In this document: positions 10,747 to 22,903 of the stretch, piece by piece
How the letters are laid out: each line of letters opens with the position of its first letter
Numbering within the stretch: the first letter of the stretch is position 1
Source of the DNA: Kluyvera genomosp. 3
Lineage (GTDB): Bacteria; Pseudomonadota; Gammaproteobacteria; Enterobacterales; Enterobacteriaceae
DNA length: 64,000 bases
NCBI GenBank assembly: GCA_002211745.1
Contig: CP022114.1
Span: 2,512,645-2,576,644, forward strand
Direction of reading: 5' to 3'
The notes under the pieces: generated by a model
Database searches by the model: none
The model's input: only the letters and a program-made list of their open reading frames with translations
What the model was told of the DNA's origin: nothing
Translations under genes and position numbers: made by a program

Positions 10747-10973
10747 TCACATACTGTAACCCGGCTTTTTAATCAGCGTCTCCATCTGCGGCGCAATCTC
10801 GCTATCCCAGACCTGCTGCCAGTCGCTTTCCTGCACCTGATTCAGGGCCACGCTCACCGAGCGGTCTTTGGTATTAAGATGGCGAATCAACACTTCAGTG
10901 ATGTCCGCCGCGAGCGCGGTTTTCTGTTCATCGTTCAGGTCGCGGGGAAACATTTAATATCAACGTGTGGCAT
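10747..10973 (-). CDS. pptA: tautomerase PptA (one apparent frameshift)
   Basis: Small 4-oxalocrotonate-tautomerase-family protein. Reading from the ATG at 10973 gives MPHVDIKC, then after one missing base (near 10946, in a T-run) [20 protein letters not shown] and a C-terminus IKKPGYSM, matching E. coli PptA (YdcE). Repaired length 75 residues. The catalytic Pro follows the initiator Met and is present only if the upstream ATG is used, which also has an aagga ribosome site. Substrate in the cell is unknown for the family member. Confidence 0.8.
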
Positions 10974-11031
10974 GGGCAGGACTCCTTATAATGAGAACCC
11001 TAAAACTACCACAGTCAGGCCGCTTCATCCG

Positions 11032-11588
11032 TCATTTCGTGCGCGAGCAAGGAGTGAATTCAGCGCTTAATTGCGCGATAAACGCCTCGGTTTCCCGCTG
11101 ATTGCGCAGGCGTACAAAGCGGATGTGCGCCCAGGCCGGATCGGCCATGTCTTGCAGGTAGCGCTGGCGGTTGAGACGCCAGGTTTTTAGCGTCCACAGA
11201 ATGATCGAATCGCGGCTAAAAAATGAGCGACGAAAACTCTCACGGTTGCCGGTACCCGGCCACAGCTCTTGCTGACGCCATGCGCGCACTGTCGCACGCG
11301 TGACAGCCTGCCGAAAGGTGCGCCAGAAACTGTAATCAACCCACACCACCAGATCCACGTCGCGCCATTTTACCGGGCGACTGCGATTATAGTTGCCGTC
11401 CAGCACCCAGTCAGGGCCCGCGATGGCCTGCGCCAGCCCGGCGAAGAGCGTCTCATCGCTGACCCCTGCCAACCCGAACGCCAGTAAAGCGTATCCATTT
11501 CGATATAGGGCACGGAAAATAGCGCCGCCAGACGCTTTGCCAGCGTCGATTTACCCACGCCGCTGGTGCCTACCACATTGATTTTCAT
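11032..11588 (-). CDS. P-loop nucleotide kinase-like (FlaR/topology-modulation type) protein (one apparent frameshift)
   Basis: Walker A motif GTSGVGKST at residues 7-15 right after the start, then a small-kinase layout with WVLDGNYNRSRP, DLVVWVDYSFWRTFRQAVTRA and C-terminal FVRLRNQRETEAFI. This is the pattern of the AAA_17/FlaR-like family of cytosolic adenylate-kinase-like proteins; function unknown. Start placed at ATG 11588 because of a ggtga site 8 bases upstream. One missing base near 11475 restores a 185-residue protein. Confidence 0.7.
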
Positions 11589-11690
11589 TGTCATCTCACC
11601 TGATATCACCTGTTGCATATAAATCATCGGCTATTACACTGAAAAAATCATTCTGCAACGATGAGCCAGATTCATTAATGGTCGCACCTT

Positions 11691-12579
<889 letters not shown>

Positions 12580-12585
12580 AAATGC

Positions 12586-12621
12586 GTAGGCCGGATAAGG
12601 CAAAGCCGCCATCCGGCCTAC
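12586..12621. repeat. REP palindrome
   Basis: gtaggccggataaggc facing cgccatccggcctac, an E. coli-type repetitive extragenic palindrome, between the convergent LysR gene and paaY. Confidence 0.85.
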
Positions 12622-12641
12622 ATTTCCGTAAGAGGTCAGAG

Positions 12642-13237
12642 CTAAATTGCGGATTTAGGCTGCAGGTTCTCGTCGAACGCCAGCCGCTTTCTGTCCGGTT
12701 CTTCTTCGGTTAACGGTTCAACGGCAACCAGCGTCTTCTGGCAACGGTCGACCAGCACCTGATATTCGCGAGTGCCCTGCTTTTTCCACTCAAGTTCCTG
12801 CTCGGTTAAGGTACGAATCGCCTTTGCCGGGCTGCCGATAATCAAATGATTGGCAGGCATTTCGGCACGCGCTTTCACGAATGCGCATGCGCCAACAATA
12901 CTGTTTTCACCAATGGTCGCGCCGTCGATAATCACCGCGCTCATGCCAACCAGCGCATTACGGCCAATCACGCAGCCGTGCAGGATCGCCCCGTGGCCGA
13001 TATGCCCGTCTTCTTCCACGACGGTGTCCTGACCGGGAAAACCGTGCATCACACAGTTATCCTGAATGTTGGCCCATCTTTCACCACGATACGGCCAAAA
13101 TCGCCGCGCAGGCTGGCGTTCGGTCCGACGTAAACCCCTTTACCGAGGATCACATCGCCAATCAGCACGGCGGTGGGGTGAACGTAGCTTTCCGTCGGAA
13201 CAACCGGGGTCATCCCGTCTATCTGGTAAATCGGCAT
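12642..13237 (-). CDS. paaY: PaaY, hexapeptide-repeat thioesterase of phenylacetate catabolism (one apparent frameshift)
   Basis: Repaired length 198 residues (E. coli 196). Left-handed beta-helix protein of the gamma-carbonic-anhydrase fold: [20 protein letters not shown], then [25 protein letters not shown] and [14 protein letters not shown] give the hexapeptide repeats and metal-binding His residues. PaaY hydrolyses dead-end ring-oxepin/tropone CoA thioesters, limiting CoA depletion. Start MPIYQIDG as in E. coli. One base of a GGG run near 13068 is missing. Last gene of the paaX-paaY unit, 11 bp after paaX. Confidence 0.92.
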
Positions 13238-13248
13238 GGCTTCTCCTG

Positions 13249-14170
13249 TTACGCTTCGGGCAATCCCCAAAACGCTGGTAATAGAGCGGCCCCGGCGCAG
13301 GGAGTTCGCCTACCGAGCTTTCGCCTTTTTCACTGACGAAAGCCTGTGCCCTGGGCCACGCGTTGATAGATGTTGATACAGAGCTGGCGCGCGGTTTGGC
13401 CCAGCCAGTGGGCAGGCAACAACTCTTCTGGCAGCAGCGGATCCTTCAGCACCACGCGGCGATAGAAGTGGATCAGCAGTAGACGGATCTGAAAACAGCG
13501 TTCCGGCGTGAGTTCATCCGGCCCGCATCCCGCAGCAGCGGCAACAGTGGGCGGAACAGTGTGATAAACGCTTCGTACATGGCGTTCTGCTCGGTCAAAT
13601 GCCAGCACTCCTCGACCCGCTCACGCAGCGCGGCGCGCGAGAGCGCCAGCGGCGAATGCGCTTCGAAGAAGATCACGTTCTCCGCCACGCCCGCTTCGTG
13701 CAGCAGCGACTGGACATCCGCCAGCTTTTGCGATGGCGAGGCTAAAAGGCTCGGCGCAAGCACGCCAAACCCCTGCCAGATCAGCTGTTTTTTGACTTCG
13801 GCCAGGGTGTTTTTTTCCAGCCCTTCAGAAAGCAGCAGCAGCCAGGTACCGTCCCATTCCGGGCGTTGGCGCGATAGATTTTGCTTTCGGCGCGGCGCGT
13901 CAGGCGCAGGCCTTTGTCGCTCAGACGATAGAAGCTACGGCGGCCAATGCGCACCACGTCCAGCCACTCTTCTTTGTTGAGGCGAAACAGCGCGGTACGC
14001 ACGAAGCGTTCGCCAAAGCCTAACCCTTCAAGCAGCGCGGCCACGCTGCCAAGCCAGACTTCGCCGCCGCGCTGGGATAAACAGTCACCGTAAAGCGAGG
14101 CAATCAGCGAGGTGCCGCTGATCGGCATTGCTGTCACCGCCTGCTGAATAAAGCTATCGAGTTTTTCCAT
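13249..14170 (-). CDS. paaX: PaaX, phenylacetyl-CoA-responsive repressor (about five missing bases)
   Basis: GntR-like winged-helix repressor of the paa genes, released by phenylacetyl-CoA. Segments in three frames align end to end with E. coli PaaX (316 residues): [40 protein letters not shown], then [17 protein letters not shown] and [18 protein letters not shown]. Repaired length about 308-311. ATG 14170 (MEKLDSF) aligns with the E. coli start; an ATG at 14179 is in frame and inside a PaaX operator. The stop is inferred at 13249, just before paaY. Confidence 0.88.
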
Positions 14171-14171
14171 A

Positions 14172-14209
14172 TGATTCATAGTGTTGTTGTTTTTGTCCTT
14201 TTTGAATCA
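14172..14209 (-). promoter_or_regulatory. PaaX operator over the paaX start
   Basis: TGATTC-N26-GAATCA, the spaced inverted repeat bound by PaaX (known spacing 26-28). It overlaps the translation start of paaX, which predicts autorepression. A base may be missing in the T-runs of the spacer. Confidence 0.75.
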
Positions 14210-14245
14210 TAGCACAGGAATAAAGCCGCGAAACGCCAGGAGTTT

Positions 14246-14322
14246 GTAGGCCGGATAAGGCAACGCCGCCATCCGGCAAGCTGCGCCGAATTGCCTGATG
14301 GCGCTGCGCTTATCAGGCCTAC
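14246..14322. repeat. double REP (BIME-like) element
   Basis: Begins gtaggccggataaggc, has an internal cgccatccggcaag and ends cttatcaggcctac; two REP palindromes back to back, in the gap between paaK and paaX. Confidence 0.85.
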
Positions 14323-14327
14323 CATTC

Positions 14328-15636
14328 TCAGCCGTTGGCAGCGGCCTTACGCAGGTCAAACACGCGGCACGCCTTTCCTTCTGAGCGTGGAATACTGCCG
14401 CAGTTAACGATGCTGACGTCGGTGGAAATGCCGACCATCGACTTAATGCGATGACGCAGGTGGTGGCAAATCTGGCAGCGCTGCTCATGGCTCAGCACCA
14501 GGCTACTCTCTTTGAGTTCCACGCGTACCGAAAGTGAATCAAGATGCCCGCGGCGATCGACTTCCAGCTGGTAGTGCGGCGCCAGGTGTTCAATCTTGAG
14601 GATCTCTTCTTCCAGCTGCGACGGGAAGACGTTCACGCCGCGAATAATCAGCATGTCGTCGCTGCGCCCACTGATGCGATCCATACGGCGCATAGTGCGG
14701 GCAGTGCCTGGCAGCAGACGCGTCAGGTCGCGAGTACGGTAGCGGATCACCGGCAGTGCCTCTTTGGTGAGCGTGGTGAACAGCAGTTCGCCGTGCTCGC
14801 CATCGGCCAGCGGCGTACCATCGTCCGGGTTGACCACTTCCGGAAGAAATGGTCTTCCCAGATGGTGGGGCCATCGCCGGTTTCAATACATTCCATCGCC
14901 ACGCCCGGCCCATGACTTCAGACAGGCCGTAGATATCCAGAGCGGTAATACCGAGGCGACGTTCAATCTCCGCCTTCATACCGGTGGTCCAGGGCTCCGC
15001 GCCAAAGACCCGGTACGCAGCGAACAGCCGCGCGCGTCGCCGCCATCTGGCGCTCCAGTTCTTCAATCAGGTTCAGACAATAAGATGGCGTCACCATGAT
15101 CATGTCGGGTTTGAAATCACGGATCAGCTGCGCCTGTTTCTCGGTCTGGCCGCCGGACATCGGATCACCGTGGCCCTAAGCGTTCAGCGCCGTAGTGCGC
15201 CCCAGGCCGCCGGTAAACAGGCCATAGCCGTAGGCGACGTGAATTTTATCCTTCGCCGTACCGCCTGCAGCGCGCAGCGAACGGGCGACGATATTCGCCC
15301 AGGTATCAATATCGTTCTGCGTATAGCCAACCACGGTCGGCTTGCCGGTGGTGCCGGACGACGCATGGATACGCACCACTTGCTCCATCGGCACCGCAAA
15401 GGTATCGAACGGATAGTTGTCGCGCAGATCCTGCTTGGTGGTGCAGGGAAACTTATTGAGATCGCTCAGCTCATGAAAATCGTCAGGATGGACGCCCGCC
15501 GCATCGAACTTACGGCGGTACATCGGCACATTTTCGTAAGCGTGTTTCAGCGTCCACTTCAGACGCTGGGTTTGCAGGCCTGTAACTCGTCACGCGATGC
15601 AGTTTCAATCGGATCTAATGTTGTTGTAGTTGTCAT
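14328..15636 (-). CDS. paaK: PaaK, phenylacetate-CoA ligase (about five missing bases)
   Basis: Adenylate-forming ligase that makes phenylacetyl-CoA, the entry step of the pathway and the inducer. Start [22 protein letters not shown]-binding motif [16 protein letters not shown]-terminal [19 protein letters not shown]. Segments lie in several frames; adding five bases gives exactly 437 residues, the E. coli length. It is the last gene of the A-K operon, 28 bp after paaJ, and is separated from paaX by REP sequences. Confidence 0.93.
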
Positions 15637-15664
15637 TTTGTAGGGTACTCGCAGGTCAATTAGC

Positions 15665-16867
<1,203 letters not shown>

Positions 16868-16868
<1 letters not shown>

Positions 16869-17290
16869 CAGACTTCTCCTGTTATCGTGCCGCTGATGCG
16901 GTGCGATTTGCCGCGAAACAGCGCCACGGTTTTTTGCTGCGGGTTGACGATTTCAATGTCATAGACACCGGTCAGTTTGCCCTGCTGTTTCACCCGGGCG
17001 GTGGCGGTTAATTTCTCGCCCGCAAAGGCCGGACGCAGAAAATCGATGCTGGCAGCCGATGCCACCGCCGCCAGCCCCTGGCTGTTGCAGGCGTAGGCAA
17101 AGGCGGTATCCGCCAGCGTGAAAAGCTGCCCACCGTGGCAGGTTTGATGCCCGTTCAACTGCGAGGACGATACGGTCATCGTCATCTGCGCGTAGCCGTC
17201 GTCCATCTCGATAATTTCGATCCCCAGCGCCTGCGCGCAGGTGTCTTTCTCATACATGGCACGGGCGTTGCGCCAGGCTTCGTTACTCAT
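16868..17290 (-). CDS. paaI: PaaI, hotdog-fold acyl-CoA thioesterase
   Basis: Intact, 140 residues when started at ATG 17290 (MSNEAWRNA), the same as E. coli; a GTG three bases upstream is less likely. HGGQLFTLADTAFAYACNSQ holds the catalytic Asp of this hotdog thioesterase, which hydrolyses ring-hydroxylated phenylacetyl-CoA and so rescues CoA. Overlaps paaH and paaJ, showing translational coupling. Confidence 0.95.
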
Positions 17291-18699
17291 CACGCATCTC
17301 CATCAGCGCTTTCTGGCGCAGCAGCGCACTGGGCGATAACGTTCTTCGCCGTAGTGCTGTTGTAGGTTTTCCAGCAGACGCAGCACGCGCCCCCAGCCGA
17401 GCGATTGCCCCAGGCCAGCGGGCCACGTGGATAGTTCACCCCAAGACGCATCGCGGTATCGATATCCTCGGCACTGGCCACGCCTTTTTGCACCGCATCC
17501 AGCGCTTCGTTCGCCAGCATCGCTACCGTACGCCACACCAGCAGCCCTGGGTAGTCGGCAATACGCAGCACTTTTTTGCCCTTCTGCTGGAAGTAGTACA
17601 CCGCTTTGTCGGTATCGGAATCCGTGTTGGTTGGCGCGCCGGCCAGCACAACGGTATCGCCCGCGGCATGGTCATACACAACCACCGGGCGCTGGTACTG
17701 CACGCTTAAGGACAGCGCGGTTTCACCGGTGGTTTCCAGCAGCAGCACATCGCCCAATTCTGTGACAACGTCACTTTTAACCCTCTTCGCTGCGCATTCG
17801 GCGGAAACGGCAGCCAGCGCCAGTTCAGGCTGGTTTTCCAGAGGCCAACGGTAGACGCCATGGCCGCTTTTTTTACCCAGACGTCCCGCCAGCGCCAGCT
17901 CCTGTTGCAGCAGCGACGGCAGAAAACGGCGGTCCTGCCAGAAGGCGTTAAACACCGAACAGGTCACGGCGAAGTTCACGTCCTGGCCGATAAGGTCAGT
18001 CAGCGCCAGCGGCCCCATCGGAAAACCGCCGCCGTCGCGCAGCGCCGCGTCAATCACTTCCGCTGATGCCACCTGCTCTTCCAGCGCGCGCCAGGCTTCG
18101 GCGTAATACGGACGCGCCACGCGGTTAACGATAAAGCCCGGCGTGGAGCGGCAGCGCACTGGCTGTTTGCCCCAGGCGGTCACGCACTGGCAAAGCTGCT
18201 CGACCACTTCGGTAGAGGTGGCAAGCCCGCTCACCACTTCCACCAGTTTCATCACCGGTGCCGGGTTAAAGAAATGCAGCCCGGCCACGCGTTCCGGGTG
18301 TTTCACTCCCGCCGCAATCGCGGTAATGGAGATGGACGAGGTGTTGCTGGTCAGCAGCGTTGACGGCGGGCAAATCTCCGCCAGCTCGCTGAACAGCGCC
18401 TTTTTAATCTCCAGACGCTCGGAAGCGGCTTCAATCACCAGCTGCGCGTCGGCAAGCTGCGTTAATTCGGTTGCTGGCGTAATACGCGCCAGCAGCGCCT
18501 GCGCCTGTTCAGTGCTAATTTTGCCGCGGCTAACGCGGGCGTTCAGGCGCTCGGCAATGCCGTCGATAGCGCGCGTAATGGCCTCGGCGGAAATGTCGTA
18601 TAGCCGCACCGCGTGCCCGGCGCTCGCTGCCACTTCGACAATCCCGGCCCCCATGGTGCCGCCGCCAATCACCGCGACGGTGTGAAGAGTCTGGCTCAT
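17283..18699 (-). CDS. paaH: PaaH, 3-hydroxyadipyl-CoA dehydrogenase (two missing bases near the 3' end)
   Basis: NAD-dependent 3-hydroxyacyl-CoA dehydrogenase. N-terminal Rossmann motif VAVIGGGTMGAGIVEVAASA, catalytic-domain HFFNPAPVMKLVEVV, and a duplicated C-terminal domain ending WGRVLRLLENLQQHYGEERY in an alternative frame. Missing bases near 17407 (G-run) and 17330; repaired length 472 (E. coli 475), ending at 17283 just inside paaI. It oxidises 3-hydroxyadipyl-CoA to 3-oxoadipyl-CoA. Confidence 0.94.
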
Positions 18700-18702
18700 G
18701 GC

Positions 18703-19489
18703 TTATTTCCCGCTGAATTGTGGTGAACGTTTGGCGAGGAAGGCGCTGACGCCTTCGCGATAGTCGTCGCTGCGCCCGGCCAAACGCTGGTAATCGCGCT
18801 CAAGCTCAAGCTGCTCATCCAGCGAGTTAGTTTCGGAAAGCTGTAGCGCTTTCTTAATCAGCCCCAGACCATAGGTCGGTTGGGTCGCGAAATGGCGCGC
18901 CATGGTCAGCGCGGTATCTTTCAACTCGGCGTCGTCAACCACCTGCCAGATCATCCCCACTGCGCGGCCTGTTCGGCGCTGAGGTTGTCGCCGAGCATCA
19001 GCAGGCCAACGGCACGAGCACGACCGGCAACGCGCGGCAGTACCCAGCTGCCACCGCAGTCCGGCACCAGGCCGAGCTTGCTGAAGGCCATGACAAACTT
19101 TGCTGAACGCGCGGCAATCACGATGTCGCAGCCCATCGCCAGCGTGGCGCCAGCACCGGCGGCGACGCCGTTCACCGCGCAGATAACCGGTTTTGGCAGC
19201 GCGGCTAAACGGCGCACCAGTGGGTTGTAAAAGCGTTCCACCGACATGCCCAGATCCGGCGCGGGGCCGCTGGGGTCAACGTTACGGTCGTTCAGATCCT
19301 GCCGGCGCAAAAGCCGCGTCCGGCGCCGGTGATCAGCAGGCAGCGAATGGTGTCGTCGCGTTCGGCCTGTTTCAGGCAGTCGGCAAACTGCTGATGCATC
19401 ACGTCGTTAAAGCTGTTGAGTCGGTCCGGGCGGTTCAGGGTGATAGTCATCACGCCCTGTTCCACTTCGCTGAGAATGAATGCGTCCAC
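18703..19489 (-). CDS. paaG: PaaG, ring-1,2-epoxyphenylacetyl-CoA isomerase (two missing bases)
   Basis: Crotonase-fold isomerase that turns the epoxide into the oxepin. Segments MDAFILSEVEQGVMTITLNR, NGVAAGAGATLAMGCDIVIA and KRSPQFSGK lie in three frames; two added bases (near 19298 and 18955) give 262 residues, as in E. coli. Lies 3 bp from paaH. Confidence 0.94.
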
Positions 19490-19491
19490 GA

Positions 19492-20259
19492 TTAGCGTCC
19501 TTTAAATTCCGGTGTGCGTTTTTCTAAAAAGGCGCTCACGCCTTCACGACGATCTTCGGTGCCGCTGAGCAGCGTAAACAGCTGACGTTCCTGCACCAGA
19601 CCGGCCTGCAATCCCACCTCCTGGGCCAGACGCAGCGACTGCTTTGCCGCCCGCAGCGCCAGCGGTGAGTGGCGAGCAATCGTCGCCGCCAGCTTCAGCG
19701 CGTATTCATCGGAGAGGTTCGCTGGGTGAATGTCGCTCACCAGCCCGGCCTGCTGGGCGCGTTCGGCATCAATGCTTTCGCCGCTCAGTACCATGCGGCT
19801 GGCCAGCGCTTTGCCGACGCTGCGAATAAGGCGCTGCGTACCGCCAGCGCCCGGCATGGTGCCGAGGGTAATTTCCGGCAGACCAAAGCGGGCGTTATCG
19901 CCGGCAATGACCAGATCGCACAGCAGCGCCAGCTCGCAGCCCGCGCCCAGCGCGTAGCCATTCACCACCGCAATCAGCGGTTTGTTGAAGGCATCAATAC
20001 GCGCCCACAGACGCGGGCGAATATCGTCGAAGGTGGCGGGCAAGTCTTTTTCCGCCATTTCGTTGAGATCGGCACCGGCGGCGAAATAACGCGGGTTGCC
20101 GCTAATCACGCAGACGCTGATACCTGAATCTGCCGCCGCGCTTTCCAGCGTTTCGGCAATCTGCGTCAGCAGCGCATTGTTCAGGGCGTTACGCGCCTGC
20201 GGGCGGTTCAGAGTCAGTTGCAGCACGCGGTCGTGACGGGTAATCAGCAGTTCGCTCAT
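19492..20259 (-). CDS. paaF: PaaF, 2,3-dehydroadipyl-CoA hydratase
   Basis: Intact, 255 residues from MSELLITRHD, equal to E. coli. Crotonase marks: AAGADLNEMAEKD, NGYALGAGCELALLCD (oxyanion hole) and LPEITLGTMPGAGGTQR (catalytic Glu). Start ATG overlaps the paaE stop by four bases (ATGA), so the longer frame upstream is rejected. Confidence 0.96.
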   Translation of the reverse strand: MSELLITRHDRVLQLTLNRPQARNALNNALLTQIAETLESAAADSGISVCVISGNPRYFAAGADLNEMAEKDLPATFDDIRPRLWARIDAFNKPLIAVVNGYALGAGCELALLCDLVIAGDNARFGLPEITLGTMPGAGGTQRLIRSVGKALASRMVLSGESIDAERAQQAGLVSDIHPANLSDEYALKLAATIARHSPLALRAAKQSLRLAQEVGLQAGLVQERQLFTLLSGTEDRREGVSAFLEKRTPEFKGR

Positions 20260-21324
20260 GCCATCCCCGCGCGTCAAAGTCGACTACCACGTCGCCGCTG
20301 GTGGGCAGCGCCTGGCAGCTAAGAACATAACCCGCCGCCACTTCGTCGGCTTCGAGGCTGTAGTTGGCGGCCATCGCCACTTTACCGCTCACCACCTTGC
20401 ATTTGCAGGTGGCGCAGACGCCGCCTTTACAGGCGAACGGCAGATCCGCGCCCTGACGCAGCGCGGCGTCGAGAATGCTGTCATCTTCGGCGTTCAGCGA
20501 AATCAGGCGATCGCGGCCGTCCTGGCGGATAGTGACCGTGCGGCCCTCCGCCTGTACGCCGGTGGCGCGTTTCACGCTGCTGCCGGGGTGTTGAAGCGCT
20601 CAAGGTGAATCGATTTCTCCGGCACACCCAGCTCGCGCAGCGCCACTTCGGCTTCGTCCATCATCGCCGACGGGCCGCAGATAAAGGCGTCGTCAAAGCG
20701 ACTGAAATCGATCAGCGTTTTGCCCAGCGCATGCAGCTTTTCACCGTCGATGCGCCCTTGCAGCAGATCGCTGTCCATCGACTCCTGGCTGAACAGGTGC
20801 ACCACCTGCAAACGCTGAGGATAGCGGTCTTTCAGGTCAGCCAGCGCCTGGCGGAACATCATGCTGTGGCTGCTGCGGTTGCCGTAGATCAGGGTAAACT
20901 GGCTCGCCGGCTCGGTCGCCAGCGTCGCTTCGATAATCGCCATCATCGGCGTAATGCCGGAACCGGCGGCAATCGCCAGATACTCCGCTGCACGCCCGGC
21001 CTGCGGCTGGTAGCCAAAGTGCCCCTGCGGCACCATCACCTCAAGCGCCATGCCCTGCTGAATATCGCTCTGGGCATAGCGGGAGAAGCGGCCGCCGTCG
21101 ATGGCTTTGACCGCCACGCTGATTTCAGACGGCGAGCGGCTGCGGCAGATGGAGTAGCAGCGGCGTAACTCTTCCCCGCCGAGGCGGGTTTTCAGCGTCA
21201 GATGCTGGCCCGGACGGAAGGCGTAAACGCTACGCAGCGCGTCGGGAATGGCAAAAGTGATGGTGACCGAATCACGGGTTTCCGGTTCAACCTTTGCCAC
21301 GGTAAGCGAATGAAATGTTGTCAT
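20256..21324 (-). CDS. paaE: PaaE, reductase of the phenylacetyl-CoA epoxidase (two missing bases)
   Basis: Electron-transfer subunit taking electrons from NADPH to the PaaABC di-iron oxygenase. FAD-binding LRRCYSICRSRS and nucleotide-binding AIAAGSGITPMMAIIEA in the N-terminal ferredoxin-reductase part; C-terminal plant-type 2Fe-2S domain with CKGGVCATCKCKV and the distal VLSCQAL Cys. Two added bases (near 20574 and 20268) give 356 residues, exactly the E. coli length. Confidence 0.95.
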
Positions 21325-21331
21325 CGCAGCC

Positions 21332-21830
21332 TCAAATACATTTAAAGTAATCAAAGGGTTCACGGCAGCTATCACAGCGATACAGCGCTTTGCAGGCCGT
21401 GGAACCGAATTCGCTAATCAGCGAGGTGTGGGTGCTGCCGCAGCGCGGGCAAACCACATCCTTCGGCAGCGCGTCGGCGTGGCAGGCGTGGGCCTGCGGC
21501 GGGCTGATACCGTACTGACGCAGACGTTCGCGGGCATCCGGGCTCATCCAGTCGGTGGTCCACGGCGGGTCGAGCTGCAATACGATATGCACCGGCGTAT
21601 AGCCGTGCTTCGCCATCACCGCGCGAATTTCCCCAACAGATGTTCGGTGGCCGGGCAACCTGAATAGGTCGGCGTAAAGCCAATCACCCAGCCATCGCCG
21701 TGACGCTCCACGCGGCGCACCATGCCGAGGTCGGTAATGGTCAGCACCGGCACTTCCGGGTCTGGAATGGCGCTTAATAATCCCAGACGGTACGCACTTC
21801 CGGGGGCGCGATTGCGGCGAGACGTTGCAT
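21332..21830 (-). CDS. paaD: PaaD, Fe-S assembly/maturation protein for the epoxidase (two missing bases)
   Basis: DUF59/MIP18-type N-terminal domain (PDPEVPVLTITDLGMVR) and a C-terminal Cys-rich segment with CPRCGSTHT, STACKALYRCDSC and FDYFKC. Start MQRLAAIAPPEVRTVW; missing bases near 21776 and 21640 give 166 residues (E. coli 165-167). Needed for active PaaABCE, probably in cluster assembly. Confidence 0.93.
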
Positions 21831-21842
21831 AGCCACCTCCTG

Positions 21843-22598
21843 CTACCACTGCTGGCCGGGATACGACCGCTGTAAATACTGCATCTCTGCCAGCATCGGG
21901 CCGAGATGTTCACTGTGCAGCCCCTGCTTACCGCCGCGACGGAACGCCGCTTCTTCAGGGATTTGCAGACCCGCATCGAGCAGCGCGGTGTGCACCGTCG
22001 CCTGCCATTCGACCTGCAATTCGCGCGGGTCAACGGCGATGCCCTGCTCGCTCAGGCTGATATCCAGCTCGTCGGCCATAAACAGTTCACCGGTGAAGCG
22101 CCACAGGTTGTTGATTGCCTGCTGCATCAGCTGCGCGGAATAGTCGGTGCCGTTGCCCAGACGCTCCAGCCAGCCGCGGCTAAAGCGCAGGTGATAACGC
22201 ACCTCTTTCAGCCCTTTGGCGGCGATGGCGGCAATCTGTGCGTCGCGGCTATTCACCAGATGGCTGAACAGCGCCACATGCCAGGCATCGATAAAAAACT
22301 GACGGGCAATGGTGTCGGCGAAATTACCGTTCGGCTGCTCCACCAACAGCAGGTTGCTGAACTGACGCTCATCGCGGCCAAAGGCCAGCGTATCTTCATC
22401 ACCACTGCCGTTCAGTTCGGCGGCGTAGCTCAGGAAGTTGCGCGCCTGACCCAGCAGGTCAAGGCCGATATTGGCCAGCGCGAGGTCAATCTCCAGCTCC
22501 GGCGCGTGGCCGCACCAGGCGCCTAAGCGCTGGGCCAGCACCAGGCCGTTATCGCCAAGACGCAGCGCATAGGTTGCAACGGGGTTTTGCGTGTTCAT
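21843..22598 (-). CDS. paaC: PaaC, structural subunit of the phenylacetyl-CoA epoxidase
   Basis: Intact, 251 residues (E. coli 248) from MNTQNPVATYALRLGDNG. Ferritin-like helical protein that pairs with PaaA but lacks metal ligands. Marks: CGHAPELEIDLALANIGLDL and KQGLHSEHLGPMLAEMQYLQ. A 90-base upstream extension of the frame overlaps paaB and is rejected. Confidence 0.95.
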   Translation of the reverse strand: MNTQNPVATYALRLGDNGLVLAQRLGAWCGHAPELEIDLALANIGLDLLGQARNFLSYAAELNGSGDEDTLAFGRDERQFSNLLLVEQPNGNFADTIARQFFIDAWHVALFSHLVNSRDAQIAAIAAKGLKEVRYHLRFSRGWLERLGNGTDYSAQLMQQAINNLWRFTGELFMADELDISLSEQGIAVDPRELQVEWQATVHTALLDAGLQIPEEAAFRRGGKQGLHSEHLGPMLAEMQYLQRSYPGQQW

Positions 22599-22605
22599 CG
22601 TTGCC

Positions 22606-22893
22606 TCACATATGTTCCATGCCGTCCGGCACGGTATAGAACGTCGGGTGACGGTAGACCTTGCTCTCGGCAGGGTCGAAGAACTCACCGCGGTCTTCCG
22701 GCTGTGAGGCGACGATTTCGCTCGCCTTCACCACCCAGATGGAGCAGCCTTCGCTGCGGCGGGTGTACGCATCGCGGGCATTTTCCAGCGCCATTTGATC
22801 GTCGGCGGCGTGCAGGCTGCCAACGTGACGGTGCGACAGACCCTGTTTGCTGCGGACAAACACTTCGTATAACGGCCAGTATGTTTTGCTCAT
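22606..22893 (-). CDS. paaB: PaaB, bridging subunit of the phenylacetyl-CoA epoxidase
   Basis: 95 residues, the E. coli length, from MSKTYWPLYEVFVRSKQGLS to FYTVPDGMEHM. It joins the PaaAC dimers into the higher-order complex. The frame reads on upstream into the paaA coding region only because of a missing base there; the ATG at 22893 has a strong aggag ribosome site. Confidence 0.96.
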   Translation of the reverse strand: MSKTYWPLYEVFVRSKQGLSHRHVGSLHAADDQMALENARDAYTRRSEGCSIWVVKASEIVASQPEDRGEFFDPAESKVYRHPTFYTVPDGMEHM

Positions 22894-22903
22894 CTTTTTC
22901 TCC

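Noticed and set aside
13249-15636. paaX and paaK as pseudogenes
   Set aside because: All segments are highly conserved and rejoin to family length with added single bases, the same pattern as everywhere in the window.
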